From Chryseobacterium carnipullorum (GTDB lineage: Bacteria; Bacteroidota; Bacteroidia; Flavobacteriales; Weeksellaceae): DNA of 64,000 nucleotides. The translations under genes and the position numbers were made by a program. The notes beneath the pieces are model-generated. The model was not told the DNA's origin, did no database searches, and saw only the letters and a list, made by a program, of their open reading frames with translations. The first letter of the stretch is position 1. Each line of letters starts with the position of its first letter. Positions 27,822 through 36,250 of this stretch are shown one piece after another. The stretch spans positions 416,297 to 480,296 of the forward strand of contig NZ_FRCD01000001.1 in NCBI RefSeq assembly GCF_900142785.1. The letters run 5' to 3'.

Positions 27822-28751
27822 ATGATACTAATAATTTCGGATGAATATGATTGGTCAACTAATATCGTGATCGATTGGTTGGCTTACTTTCAGGTAGAGT
27901 GGTTTAGGATCAATGATTCTGATGCGTGTGAACTGTCTGTCGTTGATTCAAAAACTTTTATTAAGATGGGAAAGACTACGATTGACGTAGACAAAATACA
28001 GGCAGTCTGGTACAGAAGAGGATTTATTTCTGTTGGGCAGTTTAAGAAACTTAAAGTCCCTCAATTCAATTCGTATCTATCACACAACAAGAATGTTTTG
28101 CATGAATATCTTCAGTATAAGTTATCAGATAAAAGACAAATTAATTCTTATGGTAAGGCCAATGTAAATAAATTAATTGTTAATGATATTGCAAAAGAAA
28201 TCGGCCTGAAGATTCCGGAATCGTACATCGATAATAAGCTGTTAAGCCAGAAGAAATATAAAAAAACGATTACAAAGCCAGTTACGCCAGGTTTTTTAGG
28301 GAGTATAAATAATTTGAATATTGATTCTTACACAAAAATTTTACAAAAGGATCGTATAAAGAGTTTCAACACTTCCTTCATTCAGGAGTATATTGAAAAA
28401 AAGATTGAGATCAGAACATTTTATCTTCTTGGAAAATGCTGGAGTATGGCCATTCTCTCGCAAGGAGATAGTAAAACTCAGGTAGATTTTAGAAGATATA
28501 ATAATGATGTGCCCAATAGAACAGTGCCTTTCAAGCTTCCTGAATCCATTGAGAAAATGATTGATACGCTTATGAAAAGGATTTCTTTGGAAAGCGGCTC
28601 AATAGATTTACTCTATTCAACAGATAATATATTCTATTTTTTAGAAGTTAATCCTGTTGGTCAGTTTGATATGGTCTCATTTCCATGTAATTATCATTTG
28701 GAAAAAGAAATTGCATTGCATTTAAGTAACGATTATGAAACAGAAAAATAA
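27822..28751 (+). CDS. gwsG: ATP-grasp peptide maturase (grasp-with-spasm system)
   Basis: 309 aa. An N-terminal alpha/beta domain (MILIISDEYDWSTNIVIDWL, then a YRRG motif near 64-67) precedes the ATP-grasp fold. TITKPVTPGFLGS (about 149-161) gives the ATP-binding Lys and Gly-rich loop, FIQEYIEKKIEIRTF (186-200) the adenine/leader region, and FLEVNPVGQF (273-282) the metal-binding Glu-x-Asn. This is the MvdD/MvdC-like layout of graspetide ligases, which join acidic side chains to Ser/Thr or Lys of a precursor to make macrolactones or macrolactams. It follows the precursor gene and overlaps the next gene by 17 nt. The specific linkage made cannot be read from sequence. Confidence 0.85.
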   Translation: MILIISDEYDWSTNIVIDWLAYFQVEWFRINDSDACELSVVDSKTFIKMGKTTIDVDKIQAVWYRRGFISVGQFKKLKVPQFNSYLSHNKNVLHEYLQYKLSDKRQINSYGKANVNKLIVNDIAKEIGLKIPESYIDNKLLSQKKYKKTITKPVTPGFLGSINNLNIDSYTKILQKDRIKSFNTSFIQEYIEKKIEIRTFYLLGKCWSMAILSQGDSKTQVDFRRYNNDVPNRTVPFKLPESIEKMIDTLMKRISLESGSIDLLYSTDNIFYFLEVNPVGQFDMVSFPCNYHLEKEIALHLSNDYETEK

Positions 28752-28938
28752 GCTTGACGATATTATAAAGGAAATAGAAGATAATCACAACGAATTACCC
28801 CTTGTTTTCCAGGAATTAGAGTTTAAACGAATCAAACGGCAGAAAAAGACTGAAAGAAAAATTTCATCAAGTTATTATAATACGCAAAAACTAGATGTTC
28901 AAAATTTCTATAAGCCTATTTTACGAATAGAAAAATGA
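28735..28938 (+). CDS. 67-aa charged protein inside the grasp-with-spasm operon
   Basis: Starts within the last 17 nt of the ATP-grasp gene and ends in the ATGA that starts the SPASM gene (4-nt overlap), so it is translationally coupled on both sides and very likely real. The sequence is polar and basic (MKQKNKLDDIIKEIEDNHNE, then LEFKRIKRQKKTERK and a Tyr-containing SSYYNTQKLD region). It has no signal peptide, double glycine or cysteine. It is not an obvious second precursor. It could be a leader-binding or scaffold protein linking the two maturases, or a small substrate lacking a leader. I do not recognise it. Confidence 0.72.
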   Translation: MKQKNKLDDIIKEIEDNHNELPLVFQELEFKRIKRQKKTERKISSSYYNTQKLDVQNFYKPILRIEK

Positions 28939-30026
28939 AGCATAATTATTTTAGAGTCTATACAAATTGTATAGTGACAAGAGGGTATACAAAATCTGTT
29001 ATCAGCGATATTCAGAGAGAAAATTCTGATTTTATACCGAATTCTTTAGCTGATATTATTGAAAGACTTAACCGAAAAGAAAGTTTAGTTTCAATTTATA
29101 AAGACTATGGTGAAGAAAACAAACCCATATTGGATGAATATTTGAATTTTTTGCTCCAGGAAGAATATGGTTTTTACTGCAGCAAAGAAGAGTTTGATAT
29201 GTTTATCGACTTAGATCTGCGGTATCAAAATCCAGATCGGATTTCAAATATAATTATTGAAATTAAAAAAGATGAATTACCTTTCTTAAAACAAGTGATT
29301 ACTCAGGTTGAAAAACTAGGCTGTAAGTTTGTAGCGTTGGTTTGCTATGAAAGTTTAAATCCTGATGATTTTGACCTGATAAGATTAATGTTTGACAATA
29401 CGATTATACATTCAGTTGAAATCATCTCCCAATATTCTGTTGGTGTTGATGAGCATAGTATCTCAGAATTAAGTACAAAATTTGAAAGGCTTAGCTCTTT
29501 ATTTTTGTTTAATTCACCTCCAAAAATGACCATGGGATCTAGAAAAAAATATGGTAAAGTAGTATTTTCTCAAAAAAAATATACGAATTTTAGTTTTTGT
29601 GGCGGTATATCACCTGATCATTTCCAGACAAATCTTCCCAAAGTGTTAGAAGCAATCAATCATAATTCTTGTCTTAACAAGAAAATAGCAGTAGATATCA
29701 ATGGGAATATAAAGAACTGTCCGGCAATGCCTCAAAGCTTTGGGAATATAAAGGATATCACTTTAGACGAAGCCATCAGGCATAAAAATTTTAACCAATA
29801 TTGGAATATTACAAAAGATGATATTGCGGTGTGTAAGGATTGTGAATTTCGTTATATATGTACAGATTGTAGAGCTTATACCGAACAACCGGACTTAAAT
29901 GAAAGTAGGCTTGATGTATCTAAACCTTTAAAATGTGGTTATGATCCCTATACAGGAGAGTGGGAGGAATGGTCCACCCATGAACTTAAACAAAAAGCAA
30001 TTAAATACTATAAAGAATTATCTTAA
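28935..30026 (+). CDS. gwsS: SPASM-domain peptide maturase (grasp-with-spasm system)
   Basis: 363 aa. The C-terminal third carries a full SPASM cluster set: C246-x10-G257-x4-C262, then C300-x2-C303-x5-C309-x2-C312 and C334, with C222 just before. These bind auxiliary [4Fe-4S] clusters in peptide-modifying radical-SAM enzymes. In the N-terminal two thirds I find only isolated cysteines (C12, C82, C130, C137) and no CxxxCxxC, so the canonical SAM-cluster site is not visible. The fold around 100-200 (SNIIIEIKKDELPFLKQVIT) could be a relic TIM-barrel half. The family name is given by its pairing with the ATP-grasp gene and precursor. It ends the operon, about 45 nt before a convergent gene. Confidence 0.8.
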   Translation: MKHNYFRVYTNCIVTRGYTKSVISDIQRENSDFIPNSLADIIERLNRKESLVSIYKDYGEENKPILDEYLNFLLQEEYGFYCSKEEFDMFIDLDLRYQNPDRISNIIIEIKKDELPFLKQVITQVEKLGCKFVALVCYESLNPDDFDLIRLMFDNTIIHSVEIISQYSVGVDEHSISELSTKFERLSSLFLFNSPPKMTMGSRKKYGKVVFSQKKYTNFSFCGGISPDHFQTNLPKVLEAINHNSCLNKKIAVDINGNIKNCPAMPQSFGNIKDITLDEAIRHKNFNQYWNITKDDIAVCKDCEFRYICTDCRAYTEQPDLNESRLDVSKPLKCGYDPYTGEWEEWSTHELKQKAIKYYKELS

Positions 30027-30072
30027 ATCTAAAAAATTCAGACAGTCAGTCTACTGTAAAATAATATTGTCC

Positions 30073-30810
30073 TTAATGACAATTGTTATTAATGTGAGAA
30101 CCGTCCTGATGATCCTTTGAAATGGTCATTGCTTCTGCTTTTGGAGAAACATAAGGGATTCCCAATTCAAGACCTCTCAGAATGAATAATCCTCCCAAAA
30201 TAATCATGATGACAGGAACGGCTTTTAAAACCTTTACTCTGAAGGCCTGATTCATTAGATTCCCGGCTAAAACTACAGCAAACATGAACGGGAGGGTTCC
30301 CAGGCCGAATAAAGCCATGTATGAAGCTCCCTGCCATATTCCGCCTCCTGCGAGGCTGGCCGTAAGAGCCATGTAAACCATTCCACACGGTAAAAAGCCA
30401 TTCAGAACCCCTGTTGTAAATCTCGAACGGTAATCCGCTTTCTGAAGAAGTCTTCCCAGATTTAACTTTACAGAATATAAAAATTTGGACAGGAAAGGAA
30501 TTTTTGAAGCAAAATCTTTTCCGCCAAATGAAAATACAGCCATAATAATCAGAAGAACTCCTGCAGTAATCGTAAGATATTTCTGAAAGCCAGCCATTTC
30601 AAACCCCTGTCCGATAATTCCCAAAAGTGCACCCAATAAAGAATAGGTGAATATTCTGCCGAACTGATAGGTAAGGTTCTGAAGATAGAAGTTGGCGGCC
30701 TGCTTTTTGGTTAATCCCATCGACAGGGCAATAGGACCGCACATTCCGATACAGTGAAAACCGGAAGCAAAACCTAGTGCGATGGCCGATAAAATGAGTC
30801 CTATTTCCAT
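30073..30810 (-). CDS. Sulfite exporter TauE/SafE-like membrane protein linked to cbb3 oxidase
   Basis: 245 aa with about six membrane helices. GFASGFHCIGMCGPIALSMG near residue 14 and FLPCGMVYMALTASLAGGG near 140 are hallmarks of the CcoI-neighbour SafE/YfiK-type family. The paired Cys and His residues near the start suggest copper contact. The C-terminal tail is His-containing (KDHQDGSHINNNCH). It overlaps ccoH by 10 nt at the end of the cco run. Relatives next to ccoGHIS are thought to help insert copper into the oxidase, which is the likely role here. Confidence 0.82.
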   Translation of the reverse strand: MEIGLILSAIALGFASGFHCIGMCGPIALSMGLTKKQAANFYLQNLTYQFGRIFTYSLLGALLGIIGQGFEMAGFQKYLTITAGVLLIIMAVFSFGGKDFASKIPFLSKFLYSVKLNLGRLLQKADYRSRFTTGVLNGFLPCGMVYMALTASLAGGGIWQGASYMALFGLGTLPFMFAVVLAGNLMNQAFRVKVLKAVPVIMIILGGLFILRGLELGIPYVSPKAEAMTISKDHQDGSHINNNCH

Positions 30811-31253
30811 ATCACATCATAATCCATTCTGTAGTCTGTTTTGTCTTTTGTCCACATCAGTCTCAGGGTGTAGTTTCCTACTTTTAATACCTGTGCAGGG
30901 ATTATAAAAGACTGTGCGGCATCAAGCTGAACTGGTTTTTTGATGTCCAGATTCTGGTCGTCGGTTCTGTTTAAAACAAATTTTACCGTAGTATTGGCAT
31001 TGTTATATTCTTTTGGGAATACAATCTTAATTCCGGATTTTTCCTGGCTGTACACCGGTTTTTCCTGCAGGTCATCAGCTCTTTTTTTAGCATCAATCAC
31101 ATCCTGATACTTAAGCTCTTCTTCGTAATAATTATCGGTGACCATTTCAGAATTCTTCTGCCCGTTCGGGAAAAGAAACAACATGGATAATATAAAAACA
31201 ATGAATGCAAATAATGCGACTACAACACCGTGTCCCCAACTAAAGTTTTTCAT
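30801..31253 (-). CDS. ccoH: FixH/CcoH family protein
   Basis: 150 aa: one N-terminal membrane helix (about 9-29, VVVALFAFIVFILSMLFLF) and a periplasmic beta domain (YYEEELKYQDVIDAKKRADD, then IPAQVLKVGNYTLRLMWTKD). This is the FixH pattern, a small assembly factor for cbb3 oxidase. It sits between ccoG and the SafE-like gene on the same strand. An inverted repeat (31291-31320) in the gap after ccoG may affect transcript levels. Confidence 0.85.
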   Translation of the reverse strand: MKNFSWGHGVVVALFAFIVFILSMLFLFPNGQKNSEMVTDNYYEEELKYQDVIDAKKRADDLQEKPVYSQEKSGIKIVFPKEYNNANTTVKFVLNRTDDQNLDIKKPVQLDAAQSFIIPAQVLKVGNYTLRLMWTKDKTDYRMDYDVIWK

Positions 31254-31290
31254 TTCTTCCGGATTTTTTTGTTTTTTTATAGTAATTGAG

Positions 31291-31320
31291 AATGTCTATG
31301 TCTTAAAAATCATAGACATT
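31291..31320 (-). terminator. Hairpin between ccoG and ccoH
   Basis: AATGTCTATG (31291-31300) and CATAGACATT (31311-31320) are perfect 10-bp arms around a 10-nt loop, 9 nt past the ccoG stop. No immediate U-run follows on the minus strand, so it may be a leaky terminator or a transcript-stabilising hairpin. Confidence 0.55.
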
Positions 31321-31329
31321 CCTTAAAAA

Positions 31330-32784
31330 TTAGAATTGCAATTTGAATGGTCCCTCAAAGTAGGTCTGATAAGAATCGACAAGCTTGCCTTTCATATCAT
31401 AAACTCCAATGGTTATATTTTGTTTTGAAAGTTTCATATCTTCTTGAGGAAAGCTGATGTTGATGGTTCCTTTCGAAATTTTATCTCTATCTACCTGGAT
31501 TTTGCTGGACGCACTGTATATAATTTCACCATGAGCCGGCTCAACTACTTTTATCGTAACAATTTTCTTTTCGTTGGTTTTATTTAGGAAGGTATAATTG
31601 TAAGTATTGGTGATTTTACCATCTCGTACAAAAAAAGTACTTCCCGCAGGTTTAATGAATTTTGCTTCCATCTCTCCTCTGCTGTAAAGAAGGAACCCTA
31701 AGAATCCAACCAGTAAAACAAGAACCACCGCAAAACCTTTCATTCTTCCTGTAAATTTGAACTCGGTCTGATTCTCAATTTCGTTCTCTGAAGCATATCT
31801 TACCAGTCCTTTCGGAAGACCTACTTTTTCCATGACCTCGTCGCAGGCATCAATACATGCGGTACAGTTAACGCATTCCAGCTGCTGTCCGTCTCTGATG
31901 TCAATTCCTGTAGGACATACGACCACACACTGATGACAGTCGATACAGTCTCCTTTTCCTGCTGCTTTACGGTCTTCCCCTTTTCTCCATTTTGATCTGT
32001 TTTCTCCTCTTTTGAAATCATAGAAAACATTGATGGTATCTTTATCAATCAAAACACCCTGTAATCTTCCGTATGGGCAGACCAAGGTACAAACCTGCTC
32101 TCTGAACCATGCAAATACAAAATAGAATGCAGAGGTAAACAGAACCATAACGATAAAATTGGTAGGGTGGGCAAAAGGCCCTTCAGAGATGATTCTTAAT
32201 ATTTCCTCGTACCCTACAATGTACATGAGCATAAAGTGCGTGATTATCAGGGAAATAATAGCGTAAACTGTCCATTTTAAACCTCTTTTCCAGATTTTCT
32301 CGCTGTTCCACTCCTGTCTGTCCAGCTTCATTTGTTTGTTTCGGTCACCTTCAATAAGATATTCAATTTTACGGAAAATCGATTCCATAAAAATTGTCTG
32401 AGGGCATATCCACCCGCAGAAAATTCTTCCGAACGCAATCGTAAAAATGATAATAAAAATTAAAGATGCGATCGCACCTAAAGTAAGGATAAAAAAGTCC
32501 TGAGGATAAAAGGGTTGTCCAATAATGAAAAACTCTCTATCAATAACGTTGAATAAAAAGAAAGGGTTGCCATTGACTTTAATGAATGGCACTGTAAAAT
32601 AAATAATTAATAAAGCATAGCTTACAAGGTTTCTATAGTTGGTGTATTTCCCCTTTGGTTTTCTGGGAAATACCCACTTTCTCTTACCGGATTGCTCCAT
32701 TGTCCCGATAGAATCTCTGTAAGTTTCAGGGTCCAGAACCTGTCCCTGTCCGCCGCGTACTTCTATTTCTTCTATATCTGACAT
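31330..32784 (-). CDS. ccoG: Cytochrome c oxidase accessory protein CcoG
   Basis: 484 aa polyferredoxin-like membrane protein. Membrane helices occupy the N-terminal 220 residues. They include CGWICPQTIF and CTLVCPYGR, followed by two ferredoxin motifs (GDCIDCHQCVVVCPTGIDI and CVNCTACIDACDEVM). A C-terminal Ig-like FixG_C domain follows after one more helix. CcoG is reported to reduce copper for cbb3 oxidase assembly. It lies between ccoP and ccoH, with hairpins on both sides. Confidence 0.94.
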   Translation of the reverse strand: MSDIEEIEVRGGQGQVLDPETYRDSIGTMEQSGKRKWVFPRKPKGKYTNYRNLVSYALLIIYFTVPFIKVNGNPFFLFNVIDREFFIIGQPFYPQDFFILTLGAIASLIFIIIFTIAFGRIFCGWICPQTIFMESIFRKIEYLIEGDRNKQMKLDRQEWNSEKIWKRGLKWTVYAIISLIITHFMLMYIVGYEEILRIISEGPFAHPTNFIVMVLFTSAFYFVFAWFREQVCTLVCPYGRLQGVLIDKDTINVFYDFKRGENRSKWRKGEDRKAAGKGDCIDCHQCVVVCPTGIDIRDGQQLECVNCTACIDACDEVMEKVGLPKGLVRYASENEIENQTEFKFTGRMKGFAVVLVLLVGFLGFLLYSRGEMEAKFIKPAGSTFFVRDGKITNTYNYTFLNKTNEKKIVTIKVVEPAHGEIIYSASSKIQVDRDKISKGTINISFPQEDMKLSKQNITIGVYDMKGKLVDSYQTYFEGPFKLQF

Positions 32785-32805
32785 CTTTGTAATGTGTTTA
32801 AAAAA

Positions 32806-32856
32806 GAAAAAACATAATTCGTTACTTTTTTTATTAATAACAAATTATGTTTTTTC
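32806..32856 (-). terminator. Long inverted repeat between ccoP and ccoG
   Basis: GAAAAAACATAATT-GTTA (32806-32824) pairs with TAAC-AATTATGTTTTTTC (32838-32856) around an AT loop. An A-run on one side and a T-run on the other make it terminator-like on either strand. It lies directly after the ccoP stop and may set the ratio of structural to assembly gene transcripts. Confidence 0.7.
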
Positions 32857-32877
32857 ATATGTTTCTAATTTTTTAAA

Positions 32878-33756
32878 TTATTCTTTTTCCCAATGTGCTT
32901 CATCACCATACGGTGTAGCCCCTCCCTGGGCAGGAGTAATTGGTGGCTGCTCCTGATTGATGTGGTAAACATAAGCGGCAACATTTTGAATGTCAGTCCC
33001 TGTTAATACCCCATTTTTACCCCAAGCCTGCATTGCTGTACCTGTTACCCCATTTTCTACAACGTGGAATACATTTTTGAATAATGTTTTTTCAGGTTGA
33101 TTGTGCCAGAAGTTATCAGTAAGGTTGGGTCCGATACCCCCTCTACCACCATCAGAGTGACAAGAAACACAGTTGGTTTTGAATACCTCTTCACCTGCCG
33201 CAATGTTATCAGCTGAATACTTTGCTGATTCAATAGTGATAGGCGGCTGAGACTTTTCATATTCTGCAATACTTGCCATCTGCTCTTTATATTCCTGCTC
33301 ATATTCGCTCAACGGATGAGCAAAATCTGTGAAAGAATAAGCTGCGATATATACAATACAAAAAGCAGTCCCAAAATAAAATAATCCTACCCACCATTTT
33401 GGAAGTTGATTATCTAATTCCATAATGCCATCGAAACCGTGGTCGATAAGGATATCCTTTTCTTCCGTTTCAGATTGCTTTTTGAATGCAGCATCGTACA
33501 TTCTTCTCAGGAAAGGGATCTTTTTCTCTGTTAAATAAGCTGCTTTCTCTTCCGGAGATAATTTCTTGAATTTATTGTTTTCAATCAAATCTCCAATGGC
33601 ACTGTGGATGTAGGCTAAAATAGCACTGATCACTACAGTTCCCCAGAAGTATGGTGAAGCTAGAAACGAGTAGCTCTGTACAAACAAATAATAAAAAACT
33701 ATCAGAAGTCCAGTTATTATTAAGATGTTTACAACAACAGGTGTTCTTTGTTTCAT
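32878..33756 (-). CDS. ccoP: cbb3-type cytochrome c oxidase subunit III (CcoP), single haem c
   Basis: 292 aa. Two membrane helices at the N-terminus (about 10-48), a soluble loop with the CcoP N-domain region (DILIDHGFDGIMELDNQLPKWWV) and another helix (123-143). One cytochrome c domain follows with CVSCH near residue 196 and a distal Met in the TAMQAWG motif. Proteobacterial CcoP has two CxxCH sites; only one is present here. It delivers electrons to the catalytic subunit. The start lies 10 nt after the end of the ccoQ-like gene, within the ccoNO-Q-P run. Confidence 0.92.
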   Translation of the reverse strand: MKQRTPVVVNILIITGLLIVFYYLFVQSYSFLASPYFWGTVVISAILAYIHSAIGDLIENNKFKKLSPEEKAAYLTEKKIPFLRRMYDAAFKKQSETEEKDILIDHGFDGIMELDNQLPKWWVGLFYFGTAFCIVYIAAYSFTDFAHPLSEYEQEYKEQMASIAEYEKSQPPITIESAKYSADNIAAGEEVFKTNCVSCHSDGGRGGIGPNLTDNFWHNQPEKTLFKNVFHVVENGVTGTAMQAWGKNGVLTGTDIQNVAAYVYHINQEQPPITPAQGGATPYGDEAHWEKE

Positions 33757-33766
33757 AATAAATAGT

Positions 33767-33967
33767 TTAATTTTTTAAATTAAAATCGTCATCCTCATCA
33801 TCCCCAAGCGGCGCCTCTTCTTCCTCTTTGTAATATTTTTTAGGCCTGCTAAAAACATAGATTACCAGAGCTACGAAGAATAGCATAAAGAAAATCAGAG
33901 CCAGCGTCTGGTATAAACCAGCGTTTTCTGTATTGGATAATATATCTTTAAAGTTCTGAGGAATCAT
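33767..33967 (-). CDS. ccoQ: CcoQ/FixQ-like small oxidase subunit
   Basis: 66 aa: one membrane helix (about 19-40, TLALIFFMLFFVALVIYVFS) followed by a short basic turn and an acidic tail (EEEEAPLGDDEDDD). This is the CcoQ layout. It sits between ccoNO and ccoP with short gaps (16 and 10 nt). CcoQ stabilises the cbb3 complex. Confidence 0.85.
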   Translation of the reverse strand: MIPQNFKDILSNTENAGLYQTLALIFFMLFFVALVIYVFSRPKKYYKEEEEAPLGDDEDDDFNLKN

Positions 33968-33983
33968 GTGAACCTTTTAATGT

Positions 33984-36245
33984 TTAGTTAGTACTTGCTG
34001 TTTTTATTTCCGTCGTCTTGATATCGGTACCTAGTCTCTGAAGATAAGAGATAAGCGCTACGATCTCTTTTTTCTCCAGTTCTCCCTGAGGTCTCTTAGC
34101 ATATGCTGTCTTAAGGTCATTCGCTTCAGAGAAGATATCTTTTACAATTTTTGTTGCCTGGTTGTCTGCCCATGCATTGGCTGAGTCTATTTGAGCTTTA
34201 GTGTAAGGAACATCAAATGCGTTCTTCATTAGCTTCATTTTGTCAACCATCTTAGTTCTGTCAAGGTTAGTTGCAATTAACCAAGGGTAACGAGGCATGA
34301 TAGAACCGGCAGACGTAGATCTTGGGTTGTACATGTGTTTGTAATGCCAAGAACTTGGGTTTTTCCCTCCTTCTCTATGTAAATCCGGTCCTGTTCTCTT
34401 AGAACCCCATAGGAATGGTCTGTCATATACAAATTCTCCGGCTTTCGAATATTGTCCGTTTTTACCGTTGAATCTTGTAATTTCATCCCTGAATGGTCTT
34501 ACCATCTGAGAGTGACAGGCATTACATCCTTCACGGATATAAAGATCTCTACCTTCCAATTCAAGAGGTGAATATGGTTTTACTGCTGAAATCGTAGGTA
34601 CACTTTTCTTTAAAGAAAGGGTAGGGATAATCTCTACCGAACTACCGATTGAAATGGTGATGAAAGATAAAATACCTAATAATACAGGCATTCTTTCAAG
34701 CCATAGGTGAGTACCTTCTCCTTCTTTACGTTTGTTTCCGATGTTAGCCAACGCTGGTGCTTCAGCAGGAACTTCTTTCTGGAATGAACCTTTTCTTACC
34801 GTAGCAATGACGTTAACGATCATTAGGATAGATCCTGAAATATAGAACAGACCTCCTAAGAATCTCATTTTGAAGTATGGAATGATCGCAGTAACTGTAT
34901 CCAACCAGTTTTTGTACATCAATGTACCATCTGGATTGAACTGTTTCCACATTAATCCTTGGGTAAATCCTGAAATATACATAGGTACTGCATAGAAAAT
35001 AATTCCTAATGTCCCTAACCAGAAATGCCAGTTAGCTAATTTTACAGACCAAAGTTTTGTTCTCCACATAATCGGTACCAGATAATAGATAACCCCGAAT
35101 GCCATGAAACCATTCCATCCAAGAGCTCCTAAATGTACGTGACCGATAACCCAGTCTGTAAAGTGACCAATTTTGTTGATGTTTTTAGTCGCTAAAAGAG
35201 GACCTTCAAAAGTTGCCATACCGTAGCATGTAACTGCCACTACGAAAAACTTAAGGATAGGGTTTTCCCTTACTTTATCCCAAGCTCCTCTCAGCGTAAG
35301 AAGTCCGTTTAGCATTCCTCCCCAAGACGGTGCGATAAGCATGATAGAGAAACCAGTTCCCACAGCCTGCGCCCATGCAGGAAGAGCTGTATACTGAAGG
35401 TGGTGAGGACCAGCCCAGATATAGACAAAAATTAATGACCAGAAGTGAATAATAGACAGTTTATAAGAGAAGACCGGTCTGTCTGCTGCCTTCGGAAGGA
35501 AGTAATACATCAAACCAAGAACCGGAGTTGTCAGTACGAATGCAACTGCATTGTGACCGTACCACCACTGTACAATAGCATCTTTTACCCCTGCATATGC
35601 TGAATAAGATTTCCAGCCTGTGAAAGATAAAGGAACCTCAAGGTTGTTGAAGATGTGTAGCATTGCCACAGCAATCCATGTACCGATATAAAACCAGATG
35701 GCTACATAAAGGTGTCTTACTCTTCTTTTTGAAATCGTCAGGAACATATTGATCCCGAAAATGATCCATGAGAAAGCAATCAATATGTCGATCGGCCACT
35801 CGTGTTCAGCATATTCTTTTGAGGTATTGATCCCCATAAAGAAGGTAACGAACGTAGCAACGATCATAAACTGCCAAGTCCAGAAATGTAACCATGATAA
35901 TGTATCACTGTACATTCTTGTTTTTAATAATCTCTGTAATGAGTAATAAATACCGGTGTAAACGATATTACATACGAATGCAAAGATCACGGTATTGGTA
36001 TGAAGCATTCTGATCCTACCAAAACCAAATGCACCATGAGTGTTTATTAACCCTTGAATATTGCCTGATGCAAGACTCTTGATGGTTGTATCATCAGTAC
36101 CGAATATAAATTCCGGCAATTCAGGGTAAAAAAGCATTAATGCCGCCGTAAGCCCGAACGTAAATCCTATAAGACCGAAAACTAAGGTCGCATAAAGGAA
36201 CGCACGGACAATACTGTTGTCATAACTAAACTTTTGTGTTTCCAT
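33984..36245 (-). CDS. ccoNO: Fused cbb3-type cytochrome c oxidase subunits I and II (CcoN-CcoO)
   Basis: 753 aa. The N-terminal 480 residues are the haem-copper catalytic subunit with about 12 helices. Ligand-bearing segments include HTNTVIFAFVCNIVYTGIYY, WWYGHNAVAF (Cu-B His), WAGPHHLQYTALP and WVIGHVHLGALGWNG (haem His pair). After a linker (GNKRKEGEGTHLWLERMPV) and one membrane helix comes the CcoO part with a single haem c site EGCNACHSQMVRPF and the CcoO sequence GPDLHREGGKNPSSWHYKHM. The fusion is known in Bacteroidota. The enzyme reduces O2 to water with high affinity, so it suits low-oxygen respiration. It is followed at 17 nt by ccoQ. Confidence 0.96.
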   Translation of the reverse strand: METQKFSYDNSIVRAFLYATLVFGLIGFTFGLTAALMLFYPELPEFIFGTDDTTIKSLASGNIQGLINTHGAFGFGRIRMLHTNTVIFAFVCNIVYTGIYYSLQRLLKTRMYSDTLSWLHFWTWQFMIVATFVTFFMGINTSKEYAEHEWPIDILIAFSWIIFGINMFLTISKRRVRHLYVAIWFYIGTWIAVAMLHIFNNLEVPLSFTGWKSYSAYAGVKDAIVQWWYGHNAVAFVLTTPVLGLMYYFLPKAADRPVFSYKLSIIHFWSLIFVYIWAGPHHLQYTALPAWAQAVGTGFSIMLIAPSWGGMLNGLLTLRGAWDKVRENPILKFFVVAVTCYGMATFEGPLLATKNINKIGHFTDWVIGHVHLGALGWNGFMAFGVIYYLVPIMWRTKLWSVKLANWHFWLGTLGIIFYAVPMYISGFTQGLMWKQFNPDGTLMYKNWLDTVTAIIPYFKMRFLGGLFYISGSILMIVNVIATVRKGSFQKEVPAEAPALANIGNKRKEGEGTHLWLERMPVLLGILSFITISIGSSVEIIPTLSLKKSVPTISAVKPYSPLELEGRDLYIREGCNACHSQMVRPFRDEITRFNGKNGQYSKAGEFVYDRPFLWGSKRTGPDLHREGGKNPSSWHYKHMYNPRSTSAGSIMPRYPWLIATNLDRTKMVDKMKLMKNAFDVPYTKAQIDSANAWADNQATKIVKDIFSEANDLKTAYAKRPQGELEKKEIVALISYLQRLGTDIKTTEIKTASTN

Positions 36246-36250
36246 ATCAA

